Positions 1-8,266 of a stretch of 64,000 bases of DNA are shown here, one piece after another (position 1 is the stretch's first letter; each line of letters begins with the position of its first letter). Source of the stretch: an uncultured Oscillospiraceae bacterium (lineage in GTDB: Bacteria > Bacillota > Clostridia > Oscillospirales > Oscillospiraceae); contig CAKTSA010000006.1 in the NCBI GenBank assembly GCA_934597585.1, positions 6,637 to 70,636 of the forward strand, given 5' to 3'. A program made the translations under genes and the position numbers. The notes beneath the pieces were generated by a model. The model searched no databases and was not told the DNA's origin. It worked only from the letters and a program-made list of their open reading frames with translations.

Positions 1-899
1 CCGCCGTGGCGGAGACCGGCACCATCAGCGGCGCGGCCAAAGCGCTGTTCATCTCCCAGCCCAGCCTGACCGCCGCCATCCAGGAGCTGGAAAGGGAGAT
101 GGGCATCACCATCTTCCTGCGCACCAATCGGGGCGTGGTGCTGAGCCGGGAGGGGGACGAGTTCCTGGGCTATGCCCGCCAGGTGCTGATGCAGGCGGAG
201 CTGCTGGAGAATCGGTACAGCGTCCCGTCCAGCCACCGGCAGCAGTTCGCCGTGTCCGCCCAGCACTATAACTTTGCGGCCCGTGTATTTGCCCGTGTGG
301 TGCGGGATATGGGCGGCGAGAAATACAGCATGACCTTCCGGGAGACCACCACCTATGAGGTGATCGAAGACGTAGGCCTGATGCGCAGCGAGGTGGGCGT
401 GCTGCTGATGACGGAGCAGAACGGCGAGGTGCTGCGCCGGCTGTTCCGGGAATACGAGTTGACCTATACGGAGCTGGTACAGAAGGACGCCACCGTGTAT
501 GTGGACAAAAATCACCCGCTGGCGGGCCGGGGCGAGGTAACGGAGGAGGAGCTGGCGCCCTATCCCTGCGTGACCTTTGAGCAGGGGACGCATAACGCGG
601 TGTTCTTCTCAGAGGATATCTCCATGCCAGCGGTAACACCCCGGCACATTCTGGTGCGTGACAGGGCCACCGCCAACGACCTGACCCGCGAGATCAACGC
701 CTATCAGCCAGGCATCGGGCTGGATGACGAGGTGTCCCGTACCATCTATGCCTCGGCAATGCTGCTGCTGAAGCCCCGAAAAAAGGTCAGTATCGGTTAT
801 ATCGTTCGGGCTCACATGTTGCTCAGCCCCATGGCGCAGGCGTATATTCAGGCCATGGAGGACTATGCGGAGAAGTACAGGCGATCACACGAGGCATAG
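1..899 (+). CDS. LysR-family transcriptional regulator (5' truncated)
   Basis: The window opens inside this gene: the first complete codon is at base 3 and the true start lies upstream. The visible part begins in the N-terminal winged helix-turn-helix (GAAKALFISQPSLTAAI is the typical recognition-helix region, followed by LEREMGITIFLRTNRG, the wing). A helical linker and a periplasmic-binding-protein-like effector domain follow, for a total close to the usual ~300 residues. LysR proteins are cytoplasmic DNA-binding regulators that respond to a small molecule. The effector and target here are unknown. LysR genes often sit beside their target, but the target could be upstream of the window. An AAACTA/TAGTTT inverted repeat lies just after the stop codon. 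Confidence 0.93.
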   Translation, partial: AVAETGTISGAAKALFISQPSLTAAIQELEREMGITIFLRTNRGVVLSREGDEFLGYARQVLMQAELLENRYSVPSSHRQQFAVSAQHYNFAARVFARVVRDMGGEKYSMTFRETTTYEVIEDVGLMRSEVGVLLMTEQNGEVLRRLFREYELTYTELVQKDATVYVDKNHPLAGRGEVTEEELAPYPCVTFEQGTHNAVFFSEDISMPAVTPRHILVRDRATANDLTREINAYQPGIGLDDEVSRTIYASAMLLLKPRKKVSIGYIVRAHMLLSPMAQAYIQAMEDYAEKYRRSHEA

Positions 900-903
900 C
901 TTC

Positions 904-924
904 AAACTATAACAAACTTAGTTT
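904..924. promoter_or_regulatory. AAACTA-N9-TAGTTT inverted repeat
   Basis: Perfect 6-bp arms at 904-909 and 919-924 lie just upstream of the putative promoter of the small membrane protein and directly after the LysR gene. AT-rich palindromes of this size can be LysR operators, but nothing else supports a function. It may be chance in an AT-rich spacer. Confidence 0.25.
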
Positions 925-932
925 TCGCATAT

Positions 933-961
933 TTTACAAATGGCAAAAGCTGTAGTATCAT
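933..961 (+). promoter_or_regulatory. putative promoter of the small membrane protein
   Basis: TTTACA (933-938), a 17-bp spacer and TATCAT (956-961) lie 62 bp before the ATG of the next gene. Each hexamer has two mismatches or fewer to the housekeeping sigma consensus. Confidence 0.45.
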
Positions 962-1023
962 CATACCTGTAAAGAGCAAAACACAAAACACAAAAATACA
1001 GAAAGATGAAAGGAGTTTTTGCT

Positions 1024-1209
1024 ATGAAAAAGATGACTGCTGTGGTACTGGCCCTGCTCCTGACATTGGTGGTGCTGGGCACATTCGTGGCCATTTTGAC
1101 GGGCTGGGTAAATCCGGTGATCAAGGTCACCAGTCTTCTGCTGGGCTATCTGATGTTCGCCGATCTGGCGGTCCTCTGCGATCTGATGGCCGGCGTTTAT
1201 AAGGCATAA
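1024..1209 (+). CDS. small two-helix membrane protein, unknown function
   Basis: 61 residues. The start is the ATG at 1024, because AAAGGAG (1009-1015) is spaced 8 bp before it; an in-frame ATG at 1006 lies upstream of that site and is unlikely. Two hydrophobic segments (about residues 5-24 and 31-55) separated by GWVNP predict a two-pass membrane protein with a KK-rich N-terminus. I do not recognise a family. It follows the LysR gene on the same strand, after a possible promoter and palindrome, so it could be that regulator's target. It ends 52 bp before a strong hairpin at the convergent junction with the HAD gene. Confidence 0.6.
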   Translation: MKKMTAVVLALLLTLVVLGTFVAILTGWVNPVIKVTSLLLGYLMFADLAVLCDLMAGVYKA

Positions 1210-1261
1210 GAAAGCGGACTACTTATCCATTTATTTTCTCTCTCTCAACCTCTTCCAAAGC

Positions 1262-1291
1262 AAAGGCCACCCTATTGAAAGGGTGGCCTTT
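1262..1291. terminator. hairpin at convergent gene junction
   Basis: AAAGGCCACCC pairs perfectly with GGGTGGCCTTT (11 bp, loop of about 8 nt). Only three T residues follow on either strand, so it is a weak intrinsic terminator that could serve both the small membrane gene (+) and the HAD gene (-). Confidence 0.5.
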
Positions 1292-1300
1292 GCACATGTA

Positions 1301-1927
1301 TTACAGCAATTCATCAAACCCCCGGATGCACCGGTGGCACACCGTCTGCATCTCGTCCCAGGACACATGGAAAAATTCATCGTACACGCCTACGACCTGC
1401 ATCCCCGCCGCGCGGGCGCTGCGGCAGGCGGCGATGGAGTCGTCAAAGATGGTGCACTCCTCCGGCGTCACCCCCAGCAGCTCCGCCGTTCTGCGGTAGA
1501 TGGCGGGCTCCTTCTTGTCCATGCCCAGCTCCTGGGCAAAGAAGATCTGCTCAAAATAGGGCTTCAGCCCCAGATGTCCCAGCGCCGCGTGGCAGTGGGC
1601 GGGAACGCTGGAGGTCAGCACCGCCATCCGCTCTCCGGCGGCTTTGCACTTCTCCAGATAGTCCGCCACGCCGGGCTTTACCGGCACGCTGGTGGTATAC
1701 AGGTCGCCGGCCATCTCCATCCACTCGGCCATGATCTCGTCGGTGGATTCGCTGAGATGGCAGTACTCCTTGGTGAAGATGGCGGCCTTGGGGAACACGG
1801 TGTGGGCCACGCCCTCATAGTATTCCCGGGTGTAGGGCAGGCCCCGCTTGGCCAGAAACGCGGTGTCCACATCACGCCAGATGCCGTTGGAGTCGATGAG
1901 GGTGCCGTCCATGTCAAAAATCAGCAT
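1301..1927 (-). CDS. HAD-superfamily hydrolase (beta-phosphoglucomutase-like)
   Basis: 208 residues, a typical length for subfamily IA HAD phosphatases. Motif I is FDMDGTL near residue 5 (nucleophile and acid/base Asp), motif II the TSS segment, motif III the KKEPAIY lysine and motif IV FDDSIAAC, so all catalytic elements are present. A cap domain lies between motifs I and II. It probably dephosphorylates a small phosphorylated metabolite; the substrate cannot be read from sequence. The start ATG has AAGGAG that includes the stop codon of the upstream glycosylase gene, so the two are translationally coupled and co-transcribed. Confidence 0.88.
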   Translation of the reverse strand: MLIFDMDGTLIDSNGIWRDVDTAFLAKRGLPYTREYYEGVAHTVFPKAAIFTKEYCHLSESTDEIMAEWMEMAGDLYTTSVPVKPGVADYLEKCKAAGERMAVLTSSVPAHCHAALGHLGLKPYFEQIFFAQELGMDKKEPAIYRRTAELLGVTPEECTIFDDSIAACRSARAAGMQVVGVYDEFFHVSWDEMQTVCHRCIRGFDELL

Positions 1928-1937
1928 AGTTTTCTCC

Positions 1938-2561
1938 TTATAGGTCAGTGGTGTAAAAGCGCCACGGGAAGTCCACAGCCTCCTGTGCGTAGTCGATGCC
2001 GATGCGCTTGCCTGTGTGAATGGTGAAGGGGCGGGGCGAATGGTCGGGCAGCCCCACGTCGGACAGGGCGGTGCAGAGGAACAGCTCCTCTCTCGTGGTC
2101 AGGTCGATGCCGTTCTGGCGGCGGTCCAGTCCCATCGCCTGACAGCATTTGCCGGGGCCGTTGAGGAAGTTCTTCCGCTGATAGGCCGTCAGCTCGTCAG
2201 GGGCTTTGTCATACCGCAGGCGGCAGAGGGCTTCCAGGCCGTGCACCGGGGCGAGCCCCCGCAGCAGCACGGCGGAGGGCTCCCCCTCCGGCTCGGTGAC
2301 GAAGTTCAGGCAGCAGTGCATGCCGTAGATGAGATAGATGTAGGCGTGGCCCGGCGGGCCGAACATGGTGGCGTTGCGAGCGGTCTTGTGGTAGCCGTAG
2401 GAGTGGGCGGCCTTGTCGATGGCGCCCACATAGGCCTCCGTCTCCGCGATGCGGCACACCAGCAGCTCCCCCTCATACCGCCGCACCAGATAGCAGCCCA
2501 CAAGGCTGCGGGCGATATCCACCGTATTTCCTGTATAAAAATTCCGACAAAGTATTGCCAT
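1938..2561 (-). CDS. DNA-3-methyladenine glycosylase (AAG/MPG family)
   Basis: 207 residues from the ATG at 2561, chosen because GGAGG lies 7 bp upstream; a longer reading to 2621 lacks a ribosome-binding site. The protein has the AAG fold signatures: an early VGCYLVRRY strand, the catalytic-site segment RIAETEAYVG, NATMFGPPGHAYIYLIYGMH, and FLNGPGKCCQAMGL near the C-terminus. The family excises 3-methyladenine and related alkylated or deaminated purines from DNA to start base-excision repair. It is the first gene of a two-gene minus operon with the HAD phosphatase and diverges from the RarD operon across about 80 bp. Confidence 0.92.
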   Translation of the reverse strand: MAILCRNFYTGNTVDIARSLVGCYLVRRYEGELLVCRIAETEAYVGAIDKAAHSYGYHKTARNATMFGPPGHAYIYLIYGMHCCLNFVTEPEGEPSAVLLRGLAPVHGLEALCRLRYDKAPDELTAYQRKNFLNGPGKCCQAMGLDRRQNGIDLTTREELFLCTALSDVGLPDHSPRPFTIHTGKRIGIDYAQEAVDFPWRFYTTDL

Positions 2562-2642
2562 TTTCGTCCTCCGGTGGTATAGTGCTTTTGCTATTCTAAC
2601 ATTTTTGCTGAGAAAATACAAGAAAAAGGAAGTGCTGCCGTG

Positions 2643-3536
2643 ATGCCTGTGTACAACTACAAAAAAGGCCTGACCGCCATGCTGGGGTGTTTCCTGATCT
2701 GGGGGTTCCAGCCGTTATACTGGTATCTGTGCGGCGGCATGGATACCTTCTTCCTGATGGCCAGCCGTATCGTCTGGGCGGCGGTGTGCTGCGTGATGAT
2801 CCTGTGGATCCAGGGCAAGCTGCCCCAGCTGGCGGCGGCCTTCCGGGATAAGCAGGTGCTGAAGCGGGAGATCCCCGCGGCGGTGTTCCTGTTCGGCGAC
2901 TGGATCGTCTACCTGTGGGCGGTGCAGAACGGCCGGGTGCTGGAGTGCTCCCTGGGCTACTACATCCAGCCCCTGGTGGTGTTTGCCTTCGGTGCGGTGA
3001 TCTTCAAGGAGAAGATCTCCTGGCGGCACTTCGTCATCATTGCCATCGTGGTGGTGGGCATTGTGCTGAGTACCAGCGGCTTCGGCGGCGTGCCCTACGT
3101 GACCATCGCCCTGGCCACCATGTTCGCCATCTACGCCGCCATCAAGAAGAGCCTGACCATCGATTCCATCGTCAGCACCACCATGGAGATCATCATGATG
3201 GTGCCGGTGGCCGTCATATTCGTGCTGTGCTGCCGCATGGGCGACAACGGCATGGGCAGCCTGACGGTGGTGCGTCAGCTTCTGCTGATGGGCTCCGGTG
3301 TGGTGACGGCGGTCCCCATGCTGTTCTACGCCATCGGCGTGCGCCACCTGCCCCTGATGACCACCGGCATCTGCCAGTATCTCAGCCCCACCCTGGCCAT
3401 CTTCTGCGGCATGATCATGGGCGAGAGCCTGACCAAGGAGAAGCTGGTCAGCTTCTGCTTCATCTGGGCCGGCGTGATCCTGTATACCCTCAACAGCATC
3501 TATGAGGAGAAAAAGCGCAGCAAAACGGCGGCGTAA
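2643..3536 (+). CDS. rarD: RarD/EamA-family transporter
   Basis: 297 residues with about ten hydrophobic helices arranged as two EamA repeats. The RarD hallmarks are near the N-terminus: KGLTAMLGCFLIWGFQPLYW, and later DWIVYLWAV followed by LGYYIQPLV. RarD proteins are inner-membrane permeases of the drug/metabolite transporter superfamily, and their substrates are mostly unknown. The ATG at 2643 is used, but the GTG at 2640 is equally possible because AAGGA ends at 2630 (9 bp from the GTG, 12 from the ATG). It is followed after 11 bp by the LOG gene, so the three genes to 4749 form an operon. Confidence 0.88.
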   Translation: MPVYNYKKGLTAMLGCFLIWGFQPLYWYLCGGMDTFFLMASRIVWAAVCCVMILWIQGKLPQLAAAFRDKQVLKREIPAAVFLFGDWIVYLWAVQNGRVLECSLGYYIQPLVVFAFGAVIFKEKISWRHFVIIAIVVVGIVLSTSGFGGVPYVTIALATMFAIYAAIKKSLTIDSIVSTTMEIIMMVPVAVIFVLCCRMGDNGMGSLTVVRQLLLMGSGVVTAVPMLFYAIGVRHLPLMTTGICQYLSPTLAIFCGMIMGESLTKEKLVSFCFIWAGVILYTLNSIYEEKKRSKTAA

Positions 3537-3547
3537 GGAGGAGAACC

Positions 3548-4090
3548 ATGCATATCACAGTCTATCTGGGCGCCAACGAGGGCAACGACCCGGCCCTGGG
3601 CCGGGCGGTGCGGGAACTGGGCCAATGGATCGGCGAAAACGGCCACACCCTGGTCTACGGCGGTTCGGAGAACGGCCTCATGGGTGAGATCGCCAAAAGC
3701 GTACTGGCCGCCGGCGGCCAGGCTATCGGCGTAGAGCCCCAGTTTTTCATCGACGCGGGCTATGAGTTCCACGGCCTGACGGAGCTGATCGTCACGAAGG
3801 ACATGGCGGAGCGCAAGGGCAAGATGATCCAGCTGGGTGACGCCTTCATCGCCCTCCCCGGCGGCACCGGCACCCTGGAGGAGATCACAGAGGTCATGTC
3901 CAAGGTCTCCCTGAAGCACCTGGACGCCCTCTGCATCCTCTATAACCTCAACGGTTACTACGACCACCTGAAGGCCCTTCTGCACCACATGATCGAAAAA
4001 GACCTGTCCTCGCCGGAGCGGCAGGAGGGGATATACTTTGCGGAGAACCTTGACCAGATCAAGGCCATATTGGAGCGGAAGAACAAATGA
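3548..4090 (+). CDS. LOG-family protein (TIGR00730 Rossmann fold)
   Basis: 180 residues. The LOG signature is clear: PGGTGTLEEI preceded by KDMAERKGKMI, with an early YGGSENGLMG nucleotide-binding loop. Characterised members cleave the ribose-base bond of nucleoside 5'-monophosphates (cytokinin-activating phosphoribohydrolases). In bacteria the physiological substrate is often AMP-like or unknown. AGGAGGA lies just before the ATG. The last four bases (ATGA) overlap the start of the YczE-like gene, so the two are translationally coupled. Confidence 0.9.
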   Translation: MHITVYLGANEGNDPALGRAVRELGQWIGENGHTLVYGGSENGLMGEIAKSVLAAGGQAIGVEPQFFIDAGYEFHGLTELIVTKDMAERKGKMIQLGDAFIALPGGTGTLEEITEVMSKVSLKHLDALCILYNLNGYYDHLKALLHHMIEKDLSSPERQEGIYFAENLDQIKAILERKNK

Positions 4091-4749
4091 ATCGAAATCT
4101 GTCCCGGCGGCTTGCCATGTATACCGCCGGATTATTTGCCATGACGGTGGGCATCGCCCTGTCAGTAAAGTCACGGCTGGGGGTGTCGCCCATCAGCTCC
4201 ATTCCCTATGCCATGACCTGCATCTGGGGCATCGAGATGGGTAAGGCCACCATCATCCTGCACTGTGCGCTGGTGCTGCTGCAGATCATTCTGCTGCGAA
4301 AGCATTTCAAGCCGGTGAAACTGCTGCAGGTGGTGGTGGGCATCGTATTTGGGTACTTCACCACCTTCTGTAACTGGTACGTGTCCTTCCTGCCGGACGC
4401 GGACAGCACGGTGCTGCGGGTCATATTGCTGCTGCTGAGCGTGGTGTGCATCGCCCTGGGCATCTTTCTGTACATGCCGCCGGACATCATGGCCCTGGCG
4501 GGCGAGGGGACCATCAAGGCCATCTCCGACGTCAGCGGCATGGCCTTCGCCAGGGTGAAGGTGCTGTTTGACTCGTCGCTGGTGGCCATATCCCTGGCGG
4601 CCTGCCTGCTGTGCATCGGCAGCTTCGGCAGCGTGGGCGTGGGAACGGTGATCGCCGCTGTCCTGGTGGGCACGGTGCTGGGCTATCTCACTAAGTGGTT
4701 TGCACCCCAGCGGGACAGATGGCTGTTCCGGGAGAATATTCAGGCATAA
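4087..4749 (+). CDS. YczE/YyaS/YitT-type integral membrane protein
   Basis: 220 residues with five or more hydrophobic helices. The N-terminal pattern FAMTVGIALSVKSRLGVSPI followed by SSIPYA is typical of the YczE/YyaS group (also annotated DUF6198). Function is unknown in most species; the B. subtilis YczE relative is linked to surfactin production by genetics. It overlaps the LOG gene by 4 bp and is the last gene of the rarD operon, closed by a strong terminator. Confidence 0.85.
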   Translation: MNRNLSRRLAMYTAGLFAMTVGIALSVKSRLGVSPISSIPYAMTCIWGIEMGKATIILHCALVLLQIILLRKHFKPVKLLQVVVGIVFGYFTTFCNWYVSFLPDADSTVLRVILLLLSVVCIALGIFLYMPPDIMALAGEGTIKAISDVSGMAFARVKVLFDSSLVAISLAACLLCIGSFGSVGVGTVIAAVLVGTVLGYLTKWFAPQRDRWLFRENIQA

Positions 4750-4751
4750 AT

Positions 4752-4783
4752 AACCCGCCGCGGGCACAGCCCGCGGCGGGTTT
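4752..4783 (+). terminator. intrinsic terminator of the rarD operon
   Basis: AACCCGCCGCGGGC, loop ACA, then GCCCGCGGCGGGTTT: a 14-bp GC-rich perfect stem that starts 2 bp after the stop codon. The T-run is short (TTT). Confidence 0.8.
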
Positions 4784-4785
4784 CG

Positions 4786-4957
4786 TATAAAAGCCTCGCA
4801 GAGTTCGCCGCTCGGAAGCGGCGAAAAAATCAAATCATTTTTCTGACGACATGTGCGTCAGAAAAATACTTCTCGGTCGCCAGTGCACCCAACGGGTGCG
4901 CGCAGCCGACCGCGATCTTCTTTGGCAATGAAATCGAAGATTTCATGCCAGTAATCT
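4786..4957. repeat. structured intergenic block with tandem inverted repeats
   Basis: Between the rarD operon and the HIT gene lie four successive hairpins: TTCGCCGCT/AGCGGCGAA (about 4806-4828), ATTTTTCTGACG/CGTCAGAAAAAT (about 4838-4868), a CGGTCG/CGACCG stem enclosing GTGCACCC/GGGTGCGC (about 4874-4911), and GGCAATGAAATC/GATTTCATGCC (about 4924-4951). T-runs precede and A-runs follow the second stem, which is the wrong polarity for a terminator. This looks like a repeat or mobile remnant rather than a gene. No coding sequence is seen. Confidence 0.5.
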
Positions 4958-5299
4958 TTAGCCCGGAGGCCACGTCATGTCGCGGCCGCTGAGCACGTGG
5001 AAGTGCAGGTGCTTCACGGTCTGGCCGGCCTGATCGCCGCAGTTGTTGACGATGCGGTAGCTGTCGCAGCCCAGCTCCTTGCAGATTTTGGCAATGACCT
5101 CAAAGCAGTGGGCCACCACGGCGCTGTTGTCCGCGGTGATGTCGTTGGCGCAGCAGATGTGGGCCTTGGGCACCACCAGGAAGTGGGTGGGTGCCTGGGG
5201 CTCGATGTCGTAGAAGGCGTAGCACAGCTCGTCCTCATAGACCTTGTTGCTGGGGATCTCGCCGTCGATGATGGCGCAGAACAGGCAATCGTTCTTCAT
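4958..5299 (-). CDS. HIT-family (HinT-like) nucleotide hydrolase
   Basis: 113 residues. The histidine triad HLHFH is at residues 97-101, and an N-terminal CxxC (residues 5-8) matches HinT proteins that bind zinc. HinT enzymes hydrolyse AMP-linked phosphoramidates, and several release AMP from lysyl-AMP generated by aminoacyl-tRNA synthetases. The ATG at 5299 is preceded by AAAGGAG; a longer reading to 5317 would place that site inside the gene. It lies 238 bp downstream of alaS on the same strand, with an inverted-repeat element between them, so co-transcription is uncertain. Confidence 0.92.
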   Translation of the reverse strand: MKNDCLFCAIIDGEIPSNKVYEDELCYAFYDIEPQAPTHFLVVPKAHICCANDITADNSAVVAHCFEVIAKICKELGCDSYRIVNNCGDQAGQTVKHLHFHVLSGRDMTWPPG

Positions 5300-5359
5300 A
5301 GGTTCGTCTCCTTTCACTATGTTTTTGATATTATGTTTTTCTGAGGAGGTTTGCTTTTT

Positions 5360-5495
5360 GCCTCCCTCTGACGAGGGAGGTGGTATGACCGAAGGTCATA
5401 ACGGAGGGAGAGACAAAAACCACAAGAGGTACGATAGAACACCGGTCTCTCTCCCCCAGTCACCTTCGGTGACAGCCCCCTCGTCAGAGGGGGCC
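5360..5495. repeat. MITE-like element with ~50-bp terminal inverted repeats
   Basis: The left arm (5360-5414) runs CCTCCCTCTGACGAGGGAGG, then GACCGAAGGTC, then GGAGGGAGAGAC. The reverse complement of the right arm (5444-5495) has the same order: CCCCCTCTGACGAGGGGGC, CACCGAAGGTG, GGGGGAGAGAGACC. Each arm holds its own nested hairpins. The central ~30 bp are unrelated. There is no transposase, so this is a non-autonomous element; families of this look are common in Oscillospiraceae intergenic DNA, as I remember them. On the plus strand the right arm ends in a terminator-like GAGGGGGCCTTT. Confidence 0.7.
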
Positions 5496-5537
5496 TTTAT
5501 TGCGGTTTAGCGGGGGAAAACGTAATGGCAACGTTTC

Positions 5538-8216
5538 TCAGCCCAGCTTGGCGGCCACAAAGTCGTCCACAGTGGCCAGCGCGTCGTCCACCTTCAGCAG
5601 GTCGGTGCCGCCGCCCATGGCGCTGTCGGGCTTGCCGCCGCCCTTGCCGCCGCACACAGCGGACACGGACTTCACCAGCTCGCCGGCATTGAGGCCCCGG
5701 GCCACGGCCTCCTTGCCGCAGACCGCCAGGAAGCTGACCTTCTCACCGTTGATGCTGGCCAGCACCGCCACCACGCTGGGATCCTTGTCCCGCATGAAGT
5801 CGCCCATGGCACGCAGGGCGTTGGCGTCCAGATTCTGGCGGGTGCCGGTGATGATGTGCAGGCCGCCCACCGTCTTGGCGGAGGCCATCACCTGACGGGC
5901 CTCGCCCAGAGAGGCCTCGGCCTTGAACTTCTCCAGGGCCTGGCGCAGCTCCTTCATCTCGTTGGCCTGCTGCTCCATGCGCTCCAGGATGCCGCCGGGG
6001 GCGGTCTTGAAGAACTGGGCCGCCTTCAGCAGGGTGTTGCGGCCGTGGCGGGTCTCGTCAATGGAGGCGCGGCCGGTGGTGGCTTCGATACGGCGGACGC
6101 CGGAGGCCACGCTGCTCTCGCTCTTGATGCGGAACATGCCCACCTTGGCGGTGTTGTCCAGATGGGTGCCGCCGCACAGCTCCATGGAGAAATCGCCCAT
6201 GGTGACCACGCGGACCGTCTGGCCGTACTTCTCACCGAAGGTGGCTACCGCGCCCCGGGCCTTGGCCTCGTCCAGCGGCAGCTCCTCGGTGGTGATGGTC
6301 AGGCCGTCCAGAATGGCGCCGTTCACCAGATCCTCCACCTCGTTCAGCTGCTGGGGCGTGATGCCCTCAAAGTGGGTGAAGTCGAAGCGCAGCCGGTCGG
6401 GCTCCACCAGAGAGCCGGCCTGATGGACGTGGTCGCCCAGCACCTTCACCAGCGCGGCATCCAGCAGGTGGGTGGCGCTGTGGGCGCGACGGATGGCAGC
6501 CCGGCGGACGGTATCGATGGAGGCGGCCACGGTGTCGCCCACCTTCAACGAGCCCTTCACCAGCTTGCCGTAGTGCATGAACTTGCCGCCCTTGTTCTTC
6601 TGGACGTTGTTGACGTGGAAGAGGAGGGCGCAGTTGCCGTCGGGATTCTCAATGCTGTCGCTGTCGGTGATGCGGCCGTGGTCAGCGGTCTGGCCGCCCA
6701 TCTCGGCGTAGAAGGGGGTCTGATCCAGCACCACGATGGCCTCCATACCGGCCACGATCTCGTCCACCAGCTCACCCTCGGCCACGATGGCCAGCACATG
6801 GGCATCGTCGATGGCGTCGTAGTCATAGCCCACGAACTCGGTGGCGGGCATGTCCTTGCCGAACTCCACACCGGCCCAGCCCAGATCGCCCAGGGCCTTG
6901 CGGGCCTCGCGGGCACGCTCCTTCTGCTCGGTCATCAGGGCCTTGAAGGCCTCCTCGTCGATGGTCATGCCCTCCTCGGCGGCCATCTCCGCCGTCAGGT
7001 CGATGGGGAAGCCGAAGGTGTCGTACAGCTTGAAGGCGTCCTCGCCGGAGAACACGGTCTCGCCCTTGGCCTTGTGGGCGGACAGCATATCGCCGTAGAT
7101 CTTCATGCCGCCGTCGATGGTGCGGGCGAAGTTCTCCTCCTCGGTGCGGATGACCTTGGTGATATAGGTCTGTTTCTCCCGCAGGTCGGGATACTGGCAC
7201 TCGTTCTCGTGAATGACGGTGTCCACCACCTGATACAGGAACGGCTCATTGACGCCCAGCAGCTTGCCGTGACGGGCAGCCCGGCGCAGCAGGCGGCGCA
7301 GCACGTAGCCCCGGCCCTCGTTGCTGGGCAGGATGCCGTCGCAGATCATGAAGGTGGCGGAGCGGATGTGGTCGGTGATGACACGCAGGGACACGTCGCG
7401 CTTGTGGCTCTCGCCGTAGTGGGCGCCGGTCAGCTCGCTGACCTTGTTGGTGATGTTCATGACGGTATCCACATCAAACAGGCTGTCCACGTTCTGGCAC
7501 ACGCAGGCCAGGCGCTCCAGCCCCATGCCGGTGTCGATGTTCTTCTGCTTCAGCTCGGTATAGTTGTTGTGGCCGTCGTTGTCAAACTGGCTGAACACGT
7601 TGTTCCAGACCTCGATGTAGCGGTCGCAGTCGCAGCCCACGGTGCAGCCGGGCTTGCCGCAGCCGTACTCGGGGCCGCGGTCATAGTAGATCTCGGAGCA
7701 GGGGCCGCAGGGGCCGGAGCCGTGCTCCCAGAAGTTGTCCTCCTTGCCGAAGCGGAAGATCTTCTCGGCGGGGATGCCGATCTCGTCGTGCCAGATGTTC
7801 CACGCCTCGTCGTCGTCCAGATAGACGGAGGGGTACAGACGGTCAGGCTCCAGACCCACCCATTCGGGGCTGGTCAGGAACTCCCAGGACCAAGCGATGG
7901 CCTCATGCTTGAAGTAATCACCGAAGGAGAAGTTGCCCAGCATCTCGAAATAGGTGCCGTGGCGGGCGGTGTGACCCACGTTGTCGATGTCGCCGGTGCG
8001 GATGCACTTCTGGCAGGTGCACACGCGGTGGCAGGGGGGCTCCTCCTCGCCCTTGAACCAGGGCTTCATGGGGGTCATACCGGCGTTGATCAGCAGGATG
8101 GACTTGTCGTTCTGGGGCACCAGCGAAAAGCTGGGCAGGCGCAGATGGCCTTTCGTCTCGAAGAACTTCAGGAACATCTCCCGCAGCTCATTCAGACCGT
8201 GATAGGGATGGCTCAT
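5538..8216 (-). CDS. alaS: alanyl-tRNA synthetase
   Basis: 892 residues, full length for AlaRS. The N-terminal catalytic domain starts with LNELREMFLKFFETKGH, contains PSFSLVPQNDKSILLINAGM (class II motif 2 region) and GMGLERLACVCQNVDSLFD (motif 3). The tRNA-recognition and editing domains follow, with the editing zinc ligands in HSATHLLDAAL and MELCGGTH, and a C-terminal coiled-coil plus DHHA1-type domain ends GGGKPDSAMGGGTDLLKVD. The enzyme charges tRNA-Ala in the cytoplasm. AAAGGAG precedes the ATG. An alanine-specific T-box lies about 0.8 kb upstream on the same strand, with the CAT-like gene between, so alaS is probably the second gene of a T-box-controlled transcript. Confidence 0.97.
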   Translation of the reverse strand: MSHPYHGLNELREMFLKFFETKGHLRLPSFSLVPQNDKSILLINAGMTPMKPWFKGEEEPPCHRVCTCQKCIRTGDIDNVGHTARHGTYFEMLGNFSFGDYFKHEAIAWSWEFLTSPEWVGLEPDRLYPSVYLDDDEAWNIWHDEIGIPAEKIFRFGKEDNFWEHGSGPCGPCSEIYYDRGPEYGCGKPGCTVGCDCDRYIEVWNNVFSQFDNDGHNNYTELKQKNIDTGMGLERLACVCQNVDSLFDVDTVMNITNKVSELTGAHYGESHKRDVSLRVITDHIRSATFMICDGILPSNEGRGYVLRRLLRRAARHGKLLGVNEPFLYQVVDTVIHENECQYPDLREKQTYITKVIRTEEENFARTIDGGMKIYGDMLSAHKAKGETVFSGEDAFKLYDTFGFPIDLTAEMAAEEGMTIDEEAFKALMTEQKERAREARKALGDLGWAGVEFGKDMPATEFVGYDYDAIDDAHVLAIVAEGELVDEIVAGMEAIVVLDQTPFYAEMGGQTADHGRITDSDSIENPDGNCALLFHVNNVQKNKGGKFMHYGKLVKGSLKVGDTVAASIDTVRRAAIRRAHSATHLLDAALVKVLGDHVHQAGSLVEPDRLRFDFTHFEGITPQQLNEVEDLVNGAILDGLTITTEELPLDEAKARGAVATFGEKYGQTVRVVTMGDFSMELCGGTHLDNTAKVGMFRIKSESSVASGVRRIEATTGRASIDETRHGRNTLLKAAQFFKTAPGGILERMEQQANEMKELRQALEKFKAEASLGEARQVMASAKTVGGLHIITGTRQNLDANALRAMGDFMRDKDPSVVAVLASINGEKVSFLAVCGKEAVARGLNAGELVKSVSAVCGGKGGGKPDSAMGGGTDLLKVDDALATVDDFVAAKLG

Positions 8217-8266
8217 AGTATTTCGCTCCTTTTATGATAAATTTTATTGCATTTCTTTAGATCGTC

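Noticed and set aside
4838..4868. Terminator for the HIT gene or the rarD operon
   Set aside because: T-run before and A-run after the stem on both strands, the wrong polarity for intrinsic termination.
5856..8237. 793-codon open frame on the plus strand opposite alaS
   Set aside because: It is the GC-rich antisense shadow of alaS: Ala/Gly/Val/Leu/His-rich, no RBS, no recognisable domain.
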